Shown in pieces: positions 52,843 to 60,983 of a stretch of DNA of 64,000 nucleotides. Where the stretch lies: positions 1 through 64,000 of the forward strand of contig NZ_RHON01000004.1 in the NCBI RefSeq assembly GCF_003946505.1, in the 5' to 3' direction. A program made the translations under genes and the position numbers. Under the pieces are notes generated by a model. It was given only the letters and a program-made list of their open reading frames with translations, did no database searches and had not been told where the DNA came from. The stretch comes from Companilactobacillus mishanensis (lineage in GTDB: Bacteria; Bacillota; Bacilli; Lactobacillales; Lactobacillaceae). Position 1 is the first letter of the stretch. Every line of letters begins with the position of its first letter.

Positions 52843-54459
52843 TTGGATAGTTTTACTGATTTATTTCTGTCAAAATCAGAGGTAGAAAAGATTCAGTTAT
52901 TCAATAAAATTAAATTAATTAGAACTAACCAGCTTGCAAGTGCCGATTTAATAGGTACTTATCGCAATCGCAATATCGAAGTCAAAGATATTAACTTGCG
53001 TAAAGCTGCATATCAAATGAACAAAAGTTACGGCAGCGTGTATAACACGTTTTTGGGAATACAAGATGATTTTAAAGAAATTTTGGGAAAAAATGACTAT
53101 AAAATCGAAGAAATGTTCGCGATTTCGCGCGATGAGTACCACGCATTCTTAACTACTAGATCAGATGGTTATCGTTTTTTGGATGCAATTGTGAAAGGGT
53201 CTGAAGATTCATTCAGAAAATTTTATACTGACTTAAACAGTAGTAAGGCAACTGTTTTACGTCACTTAAAACCTGTACGTGGTTACTTGAAGCGTTTTGG
53301 GGTCAGAATCGCTTATGAACCAATGCGTTTTGTTGGTAATGAAGAAGCAATTAGAATAGCAATTGCGGCATTGTACTGGAATGCTACAAGAGGTTATGTA
53401 TGGCCATTCGAGTTGTTCTCAAGAACGACAGCTTTCAAAGTTGTTGATGTAGCACTTGAGAAGTATCGTTTGGAACCAATCAATAACATCACGAAACTGT
53501 TTTACGCTTATATTGTTATGGCACATTCTTACCGTATTCTGGGCGGCAACCATATGCAAAACATTGAAGCACTCAGCGTTATCAATTATCCATTCCCTAA
53601 TATTTTCGAAGGTGCTAGTTACCTGATGGAAGATAATAAGAATGATACTGATGATGTTAGAAATTTGAAGCACGCTATCAAGGAAGAGGTAAGTTACGAG
53701 GAGCAAATGTTCCAATCAGCTGACTTCTATATTCTATTGATGTGTGTTCCTACTACTTTTGAGGTTTCAGAAGAGTATCTTCAAACAGTTTCAAGACAAT
53801 TAGTAAAATATAATCCATTGTTTGCTAACTTTATCGATGACTTCTTGGACTTGATTCCATATGACATCGAACAAACAGTTTCAGACTTTGCATTATCACA
53901 TAAAGAATTCATGCGTTATAAGTATAATTTAACGACATGTATCATTGGTGTATTGGCACTTGATCAAAACTATATTGAAATTCTCAACTTGTTCTCCGGT
54001 TTCGGAGATGCAATGAGTACATTGACTGATGAGAATCTTCAAAGTAAAGTCGGATCAACTGTTCAACACTTGATGCGTCGTGATAAATATCGTTCATTGA
54101 AGGGTAAATCAAAACTTATTTCTGATGCCCTATACGCTATTGCATATCGTTTCTTCTCACTTTACAACCATAAGATCCAAGTTCGTGTATATCTCGAACT
54201 CGAATCATTCTTCTTGGTTTACTCAGATTTGGCAATCACTCTGGAAGCATTGCCTTATGTAAGTATCGTAAGTGATTCTAGGGATGCCGACATTATTGTT
54301 ACGGCTAACAGTTCGGACCTTCCTAAGGATGAAACAAAAGACGACGTATGTGTATATCGTTGGATGTATAACGGTGTCGACGGACAAATGGGTGGATTGC
54401 TCAACTTGATCTACAAGATTTGGACCGACGAAAAAGTTGCTGGAAAAACTACTCTGTAG
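52843..54459 (+). CDS. Mga-family transcriptional regulator
   Basis: A 538-residue protein, the usual length for stand-alone Mga/AtxA-type virulence and surface-protein regulators. A helix-turn-helix of the Mga type lies at about 119-175: S-x-x-TVLRHLKPVRGYLKRFGV-like, followed by the family signature FVGNEEAIRI. The middle is helical, as in PTS-regulation-like domains, and the C-terminal end (about 440-538, with DADIIVTANSSD) looks like the EIIB-like domain of this family. By analogy with known Mga proteins it should bind DNA as an oligomer and activate nearby surface-protein genes, perhaps in response to sugar-PTS phosphorylation. Its position directly after giant gene B makes the giant genes plausible targets; this is inference. 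An apparent RNA gene starts just after its stop codon. Confidence 0.85.
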   Translation: MDSFTDLFLSKSEVEKIQLFNKIKLIRTNQLASADLIGTYRNRNIEVKDINLRKAAYQMNKSYGSVYNTFLGIQDDFKEILGKNDYKIEEMFAISRDEYHAFLTTRSDGYRFLDAIVKGSEDSFRKFYTDLNSSKATVLRHLKPVRGYLKRFGVRIAYEPMRFVGNEEAIRIAIAALYWNATRGYVWPFELFSRTTAFKVVDVALEKYRLEPINNITKLFYAYIVMAHSYRILGGNHMQNIEALSVINYPFPNIFEGASYLMEDNKNDTDDVRNLKHAIKEEVSYEEQMFQSADFYILLMCVPTTFEVSEEYLQTVSRQLVKYNPLFANFIDDFLDLIPYDIEQTVSDFALSHKEFMRYKYNLTTCIIGVLALDQNYIEILNLFSGFGDAMSTLTDENLQSKVGSTVQHLMRRDKYRSLKGKSKLISDALYAIAYRFFSLYNHKIQVRVYLELESFFLVYSDLAITLEALPYVSIVSDSRDADIIVTANSSDLPKDETKDDVCVYRWMYNGVDGQMGGLLNLIYKIWTDEKVAGKTTL

Positions 54460-54488
54460 TTGCAAGTTAATACGAAATAGATTAGTAT
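54460..54488 (+). promoter_or_regulatory. Promoter of a structured RNA or operon leader
   Basis: TTGCAA (54460-54465), 17 bases, TAGTAT (54483-54488). It begins right after the stop codon of the Mga-like gene. Predicted transcript start is near 54495. Confidence 0.65.
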
Positions 54489-54494
54489 TACTGT

Positions 54495-54667
54495 ATGCGA
54501 TGAGTCGAGAGTCGTCGTTTTATGACGACACTTGAGGTAGGATATCAAGCAACACTCACCGGATATATTGTGAGCGATATCTTCAGCAAGTTGTGTGAAC
54601 CTTCTTAGCTGATTGCTCTTATAGAGTACTACCTAAAAAACCATGGTGATTGTGCCATGGTTTTTTT
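54495..54667 (+). ncRNA. Structured leader or small RNA, unknown family
   Basis: A ~170-base segment with its own promoter and a terminal intrinsic terminator but no ORF. Visible pairings: hairpin GTCGTC (54511-54516)/GACGAC (54524-54529); nested stems GATATC (54541-54546)/GATATC (54576-54581) and CTCAC (54555-54559)/GTGAG (54570-54574); and a long-range pair AGGTAG (54535-54540)/CTACCT (54629-54634) that abuts the terminator. It ends 33 bases before an MFS transporter gene. It could be a riboswitch-like attenuator for the downstream operon or an independent small RNA. I could not match it to T-box, SRP, tmRNA, RNase P or a known riboswitch core. Confidence 0.5.
54635..54667 (+). terminator. 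Intrinsic terminator ahead of the MFS gene
   Basis: CCATGG (54641-54646) pairs with CCATGG (54655-54660) around TGATTGTG, with six A before and seven T after that extend the stem. It lies between the predicted RNA and the transporter start codon, so transcription into the operon must pass it or start within it. Confidence 0.9.
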
Positions 54668-54699
54668 CATTGGAAAAATTGCAACAGAGGGGTGAAAAA

Positions 54700-55893
54700 A
54701 TGCGCAGACAAAAGATGTGGTTGTTGATCCTCAACATTACATTTAACATGGTCATGGGATTTATACTACCGGTCAACATGGTCTTCATTAACAAAAATCT
54801 CCATGAACCTTTAACTACCGCCGGATTTGCCTTAATGGTCTATTCGTTATTTATGATGATCGGTAATGCTCTTGGGGGAGTATTATTCGATAAAACATCG
54901 AGAAGGTGGACGTTACAATCTGGGTATTTTATCGCCGTCTTGACCTTGATAGGGATGTCATTCCATCATGTTTGGCCAAGTTATATCTTTATGTTAGTCA
55001 TGCTAGGATTTGGAATGGGAATCTCCTACACAGCTATTAACGCTTATACAGCCTATATAGCAGAACAGTCAGTCGGAGACAGCCGAATATTTTTCAATAA
55101 TATGTATTTGGCTGCTAACGTTGGTATCGCCATCGGTTCGACGGCAGTTTCTTTCATATTCAACGCCAGCATCTTCCTAACATTCTTCATTCCTGTGTTG
55201 ATGTTCGTCTCGTGTATTATCATTGTTTTCTTCAAAGCAGACTTGTTCGATGAGACAAATGAGCAAGCTAACGAAATCCATGATCACTATAACGACGACC
55301 AACCAGCCGATCCTAAAATTGAAATTGGTGACCGCCGTTTCAGACTAAACTTAATTATTTTAAGTGGAGCCATTTTTATGATGTGGATGGGTTACACTCA
55401 GTGGGACAGTAATATGTCCGTTTATATGCTGAGCCGTGGCATGACAATGAAACAATTTGGATTAATATTTACTATCAATGCGACATCATTGCTGATCATT
55501 CAACCAATTATGAATCGTGTGATGTCAAAATTATTTAAACTATTAAAGAATCAAATTATGATCGGTATTACCATCATGGGACTATCATTCCTATTGTTAC
55601 CAAATGCAAAAAGTTACCTTACCTTCGTAACGTCGATGTTGATATTAACAGTTGGTGAAGCAATGGTATTTCCAACGATACCAGCACTTTTGAACAAAAT
55701 GTCGACTAATAAGAATCGTGGTTCGTTACAGAGCTTGTACAGCATCTTCGGTTCGCTCGGACGTGCCGTTGGACCATATGTAGGGAGCTTACTAGCTACT
55801 TGGTTAACATTCGGACATTTATTTTACGGAATTACCGTGATGATGATCATCATTGCGGTATCATTGCAAAGTGTCAAAGAATTGAATAAGTGA
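54700..55893 (+). CDS. MFS family transporter
   Basis: A 397-residue protein with about 12 hydrophobic segments and the major facilitator motif A between segments 2 and 3 (GGVLFDKTSRRW). A polar central loop at about residues 180-210 (DETNEQANEIHDHYNDD) separates the two six-helix halves. This layout fits a proton-coupled drug or metabolite exporter; the substrate is not evident. ATG at 54700 follows GAGGGGTG at good spacing. A longer frame from 54643 would start inside the terminator and is not used. It is the first gene of an apparent operon with the hydrolase (8 bases apart; the stop codon overlaps the next ribosome binding site). Confidence 0.9.
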   Translation: MRRQKMWLLILNITFNMVMGFILPVNMVFINKNLHEPLTTAGFALMVYSLFMMIGNALGGVLFDKTSRRWTLQSGYFIAVLTLIGMSFHHVWPSYIFMLVMLGFGMGISYTAINAYTAYIAEQSVGDSRIFFNNMYLAANVGIAIGSTAVSFIFNASIFLTFFIPVLMFVSCIIIVFFKADLFDETNEQANEIHDHYNDDQPADPKIEIGDRRFRLNLIILSGAIFMMWMGYTQWDSNMSVYMLSRGMTMKQFGLIFTINATSLLIIQPIMNRVMSKLFKLLKNQIMIGITIMGLSFLLLPNAKSYLTFVTSMLILTVGEAMVFPTIPALLNKMSTNKNRGSLQSLYSIFGSLGRAVGPYVGSLLATWLTFGHLFYGITVMMIIIAVSLQSVKELNK

Positions 55894-55901
55894 GGTAGCC
55901 T

Positions 55902-56807
55902 ATGACAGCAACTATAATTATTGTTATCGTCTTACTGATAATTGTTCTTATCCTGAATGGCCTGTTTCTGTATCTCGAAAAAAGAGGCAACAACGCTCTA
56001 GGTGGGGATGCTCCTCATGTAGACCGTGATCCAGGATTGGATGAAGCCACTGCTAAATATTTAGAATTACCTAAGAGTCAGTGGACAATTACCTCGAATA
56101 GGAATAAATTAAATGGGTGGTTTGTGAAAGCAAAAAACCAATCAGATACGACTGTAATTTTGGTTCACGGCTTCGCTGTGGATCACGATTCACTAAATAT
56201 CCATGCTCAAATGTTCCATAACTTGGGATATAACGTCTTGCAGATTGATAATCAAGCAGCAGGAGCCAGTGAAGGTAAATACATGGGCTTCGGTTATCTT
56301 GAGAGCATCGATTTGAAGGCTTGGACAGAGGAAATAGTTCGTCGAATGCCAGATGAAAAGATCGTCTTATTCGGCGCCTCAATGGGTGCTGCGACAGTAA
56401 TGTTGACCTCTGGGATGACGTTGCCTAAGAATGTCAAAGCAGTTATTGAGGAATCTGGTTACACTAGTACTGAAGATATTTTGAGCTTTCACTTGAAAGA
56501 TCGATACAAGATTTCTGGACGCTTATTGTTGAAGGGAATCTCAGTCGTATCAAAAATACGTGCTGGATACTATTTTGGACAGGCAGATTGCCGAAAGGCG
56601 CTTGCTAACAATCATCTGCCAATGCTGTTCATGCACGGTAAACAGGACTACGCAGTGCCTTATTTCATGAGGGATGAATTGATGGCAGTAGGAGACTTTC
56701 CGAAGGTCGGATACTCATCTGATAAAGGTGTTCATATCCGTAGTTACTACACCGATTCTGCACGTTATCAAGCGACTGTATCTGATTTTCTAAATAAGTA
56801 CCTGTAG
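55902..56807 (+). CDS. Membrane-anchored alpha/beta hydrolase
   Basis: A 301-residue protein. Residues 3-25 form a hydrophobic N-terminal anchor, which should place the enzyme on the outer face of the membrane. The fold signature is present: oxyanion region LVHGFAVD (about 85), nucleophile elbow GASMG (Ser at about 160), acid in GKQDYAVP (Asp at about 249) and base in KGVHIRSY (His at about 278). This complete Ser-Asp-His triad indicates an active serine hydrolase of the type often seen in lactobacilli, an esterase- or peptidase-like member; the substrate is unknown. GAGG overlaps the stop codon of the transporter gene, implying translational coupling. Confidence 0.9.
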   Translation: MTATIIIVIVLLIIVLILNGLFLYLEKRGNNALGGDAPHVDRDPGLDEATAKYLELPKSQWTITSNRNKLNGWFVKAKNQSDTTVILVHGFAVDHDSLNIHAQMFHNLGYNVLQIDNQAAGASEGKYMGFGYLESIDLKAWTEEIVRRMPDEKIVLFGASMGAATVMLTSGMTLPKNVKAVIEESGYTSTEDILSFHLKDRYKISGRLLLKGISVVSKIRAGYYFGQADCRKALANNHLPMLFMHGKQDYAVPYFMRDELMAVGDFPKVGYSSDKGVHIRSYYTDSARYQATVSDFLNKYL

Positions 56808-56816
56808 GGAGTTAAT

Positions 56817-57296
56817 ATGAAAATAACAACAACTGATTTTATGGCCTTGATCGCAGACGGTAAATTCAATCAAACAAGTTTAGACATTAGTAAAGATGAC
56901 CTTTTGCAAGAAGACCCATGGTCGATCAATAAAGCAAAAGACCAAATTGAAGCTGATTTGAATCTTGGAAAATTATCACAAGTAATGATCCATGTGGTAG
57001 ATGCTGAATTTGAAATCAATTTCTATTTAGAATCTGACATCATCAATCTACCATTCGATGATTACAAGAAAGTTATCCACTTCTTTGAAGATGGACAAGA
57101 GACTGATACTAAAGTGTATCTCTCAACAAGATGTGATTATTTGAATGCGTCCAAATTCCATATCGACCATATTTCAGATGACGAAGTAACGGAAGCTCAA
57201 GCTAAGAATGCAATGGCAATAATGCGCCAAAACTACGAGCAATCCGTAGAAAACTTTGCTAAAAAAGACGAGACTGAGGAAAAAGAGGCCAAATAG
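56817..57296 (+). CDS. Small acidic cytosolic protein, unknown function
   Basis: A 159-residue protein that I do not recognise. It has no signal peptide or membrane segment. It is acidic, with a central probably alpha/beta part (VMIHVVDAEFEINFYLES, then a helix FDDYKKVIHFFEDG) and a charged C-terminal helix ending in KKDETEEKEAK. AGGGAG lies 6 bases before ATG. The gene sits 9 bases after the hydrolase, and its stop codon directly abuts the ATG of the TauE/SafE gene, so it is almost certainly co-translated with its neighbours. Confidence 0.85.
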   Translation: MKITTTDFMALIADGKFNQTSLDISKDDLLQEDPWSINKAKDQIEADLNLGKLSQVMIHVVDAEFEINFYLESDIINLPFDDYKKVIHFFEDGQETDTKVYLSTRCDYLNASKFHIDHISDDEVTEAQAKNAMAIMRQNYEQSVENFAKKDETEEKEAK

Positions 57297-58142
57297 ATGA
57301 GTTCTGCAATGCTGTTGTACATCATAATTGGACTAGCTGCAGGATGTCTTGGTGCCGTGCTCGGAATCGGTGGGGGAATGATCATCACTCCGATTTTGAC
57401 GGTCATGATGGGATTAGATATCAAGTATGCTATCGGAGCAAGTATCATTTCGGTTATCGCCACCAGTTCAGGTTCGACGATCGCCTACTTGAAAGATGAC
57501 ATGCTCAATCTGCGTGTGGCAATGTTCTTGGAAATCGCCACGACTGTCGGAGCCATCATGGGAGCACTGCTCGTTGGGGCATTCTCCAGTACCTTTCTAT
57601 ACGTCTTATTCGGCTTCTTCCTGCTTTATTCAACATACAACATGATTCGTAAGTTGATGAGTAAAAAGGGTGAGGCAGTCTATACAGAGCAGAATTCGAC
57701 CGTCCAGAAACTTAAGTTGGCCGATTCATATTATGACAAAGCAGAACAGAAACAAGTCGATTACTCTTTGAAAAATATTCCTGGAGGATTCATTATGATG
57801 TGGGCCGCTGGATTAGCCAGTGGACTGCTAGGAATCGGTAGTGGAGCCTTTAAAGTCATCGCTATGGACACAATTATGAAGATGCCACTCAAACCATCAA
57901 GTGCCACAAGTAACTTGATGATGGGAGTCACAGCCGCAGCTAGTGCGACCGTGTATTTCTTCAATGGATCGATCAAACCCGATATCGCCGGACCATTGGC
58001 AATTGGAGTTTTAGTTGGAGCCACGATCGGTGCCAGGTTGATGCAAGTCTTGAAGCCAAAAGTGATCAGAATGATCTTCGTACCAATTATTTTCTATATG
58101 GGATTGCAAATGGTCCTTAAAGGATTCGGGGTGATCGCATAA
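57297..58142 (+). CDS. TauE/SafE family permease
   Basis: A 281-residue membrane protein with two homologous halves, each starting with the family's glycine-rich signature: GAVLGIGGGMIITPIL near residue 19 and SGLLGIGSGAFKV near residue 175. About eight membrane segments are visible, with a polar loop around residues 120-155. Members export or import small anions such as sulfite, sulfoacetate or other organic acids; the substrate here is unknown. The stop codon overlaps the start of the DUF1634 gene (TAATG), the usual arrangement for this pair. Confidence 0.9.
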   Translation: MSSAMLLYIIIGLAAGCLGAVLGIGGGMIITPILTVMMGLDIKYAIGASIISVIATSSGSTIAYLKDDMLNLRVAMFLEIATTVGAIMGALLVGAFSSTFLYVLFGFFLLYSTYNMIRKLMSKKGEAVYTEQNSTVQKLKLADSYYDKAEQKQVDYSLKNIPGGFIMMWAAGLASGLLGIGSGAFKVIAMDTIMKMPLKPSSATSNLMMGVTAAASATVYFFNGSIKPDIAGPLAIGVLVGATIGARLMQVLKPKVIRMIFVPIIFYMGLQMVLKGFGVIA

Positions 58143-58501
58143 TGGAAAAAAAGGAAATGCGAGAAGTCGAATTAGTAATCGGAAAGATATTGCGGATTGG
58201 AGTCATCGTTTCAGCAATCGTAATAGTTTTAGGAATATTGCTGTTTTTCATCAATGGTGGAAGTGGATATGCTGACGGCGAATGGCCACGCAGATTCGGA
58301 GTAATGTTCCAAGGAGTATTCCAATTGAAATCGTATGCTGTGATCATGTTAGGAATCTTCTTATTGATCCTGACGCCAGTGTTGAGAGTCGTCGTATCGA
58401 TTTATGCGTTCGCCAAAGAACACGATAAATTGTACGTTTACATTACGACCGCCGTTTTGATTATTTTGGTGTTTGCTATGGTATTTGGATATAATGGATA
58501 A
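58142..58501 (+). CDS. DUF1634 membrane protein
   Basis: A 119-residue protein with three hydrophobic segments (about 16-38, 62-85 and 96-117) and a polar GYADGEWPRRFG loop. DUF1634 proteins are typically encoded next to TauE/SafE permeases and are thought to be their partner or accessory subunit. The one-base overlap with the permease gene supports this. It is the last gene of the operon, closed by a strong terminator. Confidence 0.88.
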   Translation: MEKKEMREVELVIGKILRIGVIVSAIVIVLGILLFFINGGSGYADGEWPRRFGVMFQGVFQLKSYAVIMLGIFLLILTPVLRVVVSIYAFAKEHDKLYVYITTAVLIILVFAMVFGYNG

Positions 58502-58504
58502 AAC

Positions 58505-58538
58505 AAAATCCACGAGCCTGTTAGGTTTGTGGATTTTT
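58505..58538 (+). terminator. Operon terminator (repeat copy 1)
   Basis: AAATCCACGAGCCT pairs with AGGTTTGTGGATTT with wobble pairs around a short loop, followed by T. It lies between convergent genes. A nearly identical copy lies at 59932-59967. Confidence 0.9.
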
Positions 58539-58555
58539 TGATCTCATCGAAATTT
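58505..58555. repeat. 51-bp direct repeat, copy 1 (copy 2 at 59932-59982)
   Basis: The terminator plus the following GATCTCATCGAAAT stretch is repeated at 59932-59982 with only three differences by eye. Both copies stand at the 3' meeting point of convergent genes and flank a 1.4-kb segment carrying the metalloprotease and the DUF1828 gene. Confidence 0.85.
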
Positions 58556-58557
58556 TA

Positions 58558-59274
58558 TTATTTGCTAGCTGTCATAGCATTATCTAAAGCGAGTGGTGCA
58601 TACATGCGGATAAGGCTAAGTGAATCGTAATCAGTAATGTTTTTAACGTTTTTACCCATTACAGTTTGTTGAACGGAGTTATCGTTCCAGTTTATATCAG
58701 TATCAGTAAAGCCAAGTGCATGTCCAGTTTCGTGTTCATATAGTTCAAGACTGGCAGTCGAAGTTGTTAACTGTTTGTGATTTACTTGAATTACCGCAGA
58801 TGTGAATACATCATTACCTTCATGCCAAGTTACTCCACCAGGTGTGTTTGTTTGATCATCAAAGTCATACATCATATAAGCATCTTTTGGTGTGTCTACT
58901 TGATAGAAATTGAAAACGCCAGGTGCTGCATCGTTCCAATCGGAAATTGCTTGTTTGATGATACCTTGTTGTTTAGCAGGAATTCGGGAATCAATCCAAT
59001 ATGGCACATCTTGAGATGGTGTGATTCCAGAGAATCTATTTACATAGTGCATTTGACCATTCTTGTCTGTTTGTGGAACTTGCACTAATGGTCGGCCCTT
59101 AAAATAGTCAGCTCTCTTATTAATAGCATCCTTATCTAATGTGTCATAGAATTTCGACTGTGGAAATAAGTTATCTGTTGATGCGTATACTGAATTGCTT
59201 AGAGCAGGTAAGGCAACTGGAACTGCCATAACTGCGACAGCGAGTGCAGTTAAAAATTTCTTGTATAGCTTCAT
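58558..59274 (-). CDS. Secreted zinc metalloprotease, HExxHxxGxxD type
   Basis: A 238-residue protein with a signal peptide (KLYKK, hydrophobic core, cleavage after VYA near residue 31). The zinc motif HETGHALGFTD lies at about 181-191, with Asp as third ligand as in snapalysin-like enzymes. A Met-turn candidate (QQTVMG) follows about 15 residues later, as expected for a metzincin. Upstream, WIDSRIPAKQQGIIKQAISDWN resembles the edge strand and helix of matrixin-type domains. It is probably an active extracellular endopeptidase. ATG at 59274 is chosen because GGAGG lies 8 bases upstream; an in-frame ATG five codons earlier overlaps that site. The leader shares a conserved block with two other minus-strand genes. 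Confidence 0.88.
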   Translation of the reverse strand: MKLYKKFLTALAVAVMAVPVALPALSNSVYASTDNLFPQSKFYDTLDKDAINKRADYFKGRPLVQVPQTDKNGQMHYVNRFSGITPSQDVPYWIDSRIPAKQQGIIKQAISDWNDAAPGVFNFYQVDTPKDAYMMYDFDDQTNTPGGVTWHEGNDVFTSAVIQVNHKQLTTSTASLELYEHETGHALGFTDTDINWNDNSVQQTVMGKNVKNITDYDSLSLIRMYAPLALDNAMTASK

Positions 59275-59301
59275 AGTTCTATCCTCCATAATTTTAAATT
59301 T

Positions 59302-59403
59302 TACGAGGTAATTGATTTATCTCGTATTTAATTTACAACTTCATCTTACGTGGAATAAGGAGGAATCCAAGAATCAAAGCTGGTACATCAGCGTTATAAC
59401 GAT
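59302..59403 (-). promoter_or_regulatory. Shared upstream block, copy 1
   Basis: Read on the minus strand: ATCGTTATAACG (palindrome CGTTATAACG at 59392-59401), then ATGTACCAG, TTTGATTCTTG, and GTAAG 24 bases further. The same order and spacing occur upstream of the genes at 62051 and 63208. TTACAA lies 17 bases before TATAAC, so it could be a promoter here. A TACGAG/CTCGTA hairpin (59302-59326) lies in the leader. Confidence 0.6.
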
Positions 59404-59511
59404 GAGAAATTAAAATTGTAATGCTTCAATTCAGAGAGTATTGTTGTGTAGCATGGCAATTGTATTTAATTTTACATATGGCTCAGTGCAAAGTTAGCAT
59501 GATGGGAATGA

Positions 59512-59928
59512 GTGTTAAGTATGACAAAAGAAATCGAAACTAAAGAGTTGAAACAGAGCATTAAGGAGTTCTATGCCAATGCTTTTTCATTTAGCAGTCC
59601 CAATAATTCAGAGTATACGAGAATAGACACTCCATTTTATGATCGTCATAAAAACCAAGTAATCTTATATACAAAAAGAGTAGGGGACTCATATATTTTG
59701 ACCGATGGGGGATACGTATTGGATGATATAGAATCTAATGATTTTTATTTAAAGGAAACAAAAAATCGTCAGTTATTGGAATCTCAACTAAATATATATT
59801 CCATTTCAGTAAACTTTGAGAACAATGAACTATATATAAAATCAAGAAACCTGGATGATTTAGGAATGAAGCTAAATCTGTTACTTCAAGCAGTACTGTT
59901 TGTAAACTGTATGCATTTGAACAGATAA
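59512..59928 (+). CDS. DUF1828 domain protein, possibly truncated
   Basis: A 138-residue protein. The stretch from TPFYDRHKNQVILYTKRVGDSYILTDGGYVLDDIES matches the characteristic DUF1828 core (hydrophobic strands, then LTDGGYVLDDL-like). DUF1828 proteins commonly continue into a DUF1829 domain to about 250 residues; here the frame stops at a cysteine/histidine-containing end, so a C-terminal truncation is likely. Function is unknown. The start is uncertain: GTG at 59512 has a weak GGGA 4 bases upstream, and ATG at 59521 is the alternative. It lies alone, facing two convergent secreted-protein genes, inside a cassette bounded by the 51-bp repeat. Confidence 0.7.
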   Translation: MLSMTKEIETKELKQSIKEFYANAFSFSSPNNSEYTRIDTPFYDRHKNQVILYTKRVGDSYILTDGGYVLDDIESNDFYLKETKNRQLLESQLNIYSISVNFENNELYIKSRNLDDLGMKLNLLLQAVLFVNCMHLNR

Positions 59929-59931
59929 AAT

Positions 59932-59967
59932 AAAATCCACGAGCCTGATAGGTTCGTGGATTTTTTG
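59932..59967 (+). terminator. Intrinsic terminator (repeat copy 2)
   Basis: AAATCCACGAGCCT and AGGTTCGTGGATTT pair with a single wobble around GAT, followed by T. It is shared by the convergent DUF1828 and lipoprotein genes. Confidence 0.9.
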
Positions 59968-59987
59968 ATCTCATCGAAATATAAGTA

Positions 59988-60965
59988 TTATGCTTGATCC
60001 TTTTCAATAGCACCTGTCTCTAGGTTAACTAATGTATGATCCATGGCGTTTCCACCGTCGTAAGTCTTGTTGTAGAAGACTGCATAGTTACCAGATAGTT
60101 GTTTTGATCCTTCAGCATGAGTCTCATCCGAAGAACCACTGTGTACAGTTGGGTTCTCTACGATTTGACCATCATATCCATTCTTAACAGTATCAAAGTT
60201 TCCATCGTTAGTTTTTGAATATGGAAGATCAAGTTTCTGTCTCATTTGATCAATCGTATATTTACTCTTATATGTTTTTCCATCTTTGCTTGTAATTGTG
60301 TACTTAAGATCGTCTGAACCTTTGTTTGATGAAGATTTTGTATCAGACGAAGTGTCGCTTGAAGGCGATTTTTGAGCTGATAGTAAGGCAGCTTTTGAGT
60401 CGTAATGCTTGTACCAATCTATGGTATAAGTGCCATCATCTTTAAGCACCTTAGTTTTGTCAAAGGAACTAGCAGAATTATCGCTCATTCCTTGAGCCTG
60501 TGCTTGATCACTCATTATGTAAGTACCAATATAACTGACACCATTTTTAACTTTTGTGGAAATTTTTACGTAGAAAGTAGGGCGACTGGAATCATAATGA
60601 TTATCGATACCCTTCAACACGTAATCAGTATCAGAAACTTGCTTGTATTGAACAGAGTCAAGGACTGTTGCATCACCTACTCCAAAAGAAACAGATTTGT
60701 CTAAGAAATACATTGGTGCCAAAGTTTTCTCACCATAGGCGTTGGTCATTCGACCATAGTAACCCTTGTACTTAGCTGGAACACCATCAGTCCATTTGTT
60801 TGGATATGTAGCTTTTCCATTGTCGTTAGAAGAACTCTGCTGTGAAGTAGTGTTACTTTTTTCTGGTACAGAAGGAGTTGATGAGCTGGAACATCCAGCT
60901 AGAATCAATCCTAGTAAAAATAGTGGCAGTAGTAATAGTACGTGATTTATTTTTGTGTTCTTCAT
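59988..60965 (-). CDS. Lipoprotein, unknown family (paralogue of the next gene)
   Basis: A 325-residue protein with a lipobox LILAGC (Cys at residue 25), so the mature protein is anchored to the outer leaflet. A serine/asparagine/glutamine-rich linker follows. Conserved blocks shared with the neighbouring lipoprotein are GVPAKY-x-GYYGR (about 62), SVSFG-GD, GIDNHYD, KYT-x-DKDGK and YTIDQMR-x-K-DLPY. The C-terminal end (NY-x-VFYNKTYDGG and LVNLETG) is a beta-rich tail. The family is unknown to me; no enzymatic motif is visible. The gene begins 18 bases after the stop of the broken paralogue, with AAGGGGA overlapping that stop, so the two are probably co-transcribed. Confidence 0.85.
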   Translation of the reverse strand: MKNTKINHVLLLLPLFLLGLILAGCSSSSTPSVPEKSNTTSQQSSSNDNGKATYPNKWTDGVPAKYKGYYGRMTNAYGEKTLAPMYFLDKSVSFGVGDATVLDSVQYKQVSDTDYVLKGIDNHYDSSRPTFYVKISTKVKNGVSYIGTYIMSDQAQAQGMSDNSASSFDKTKVLKDDGTYTIDWYKHYDSKAALLSAQKSPSSDTSSDTKSSSNKGSDDLKYTITSKDGKTYKSKYTIDQMRQKLDLPYSKTNDGNFDTVKNGYDGQIVENPTVHSGSSDETHAEGSKQLSGNYAVFYNKTYDGGNAMDHTLVNLETGAIEKDQA

Positions 60966-60983
60966 AATTTAAATTATTCCCCT

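Noticed and set aside
54643-54699. N-terminal extension of the MFS transporter
   Set aside because: The start would lie inside a perfect intrinsic terminator; the ATG at 54700 has a proper ribosome binding site.
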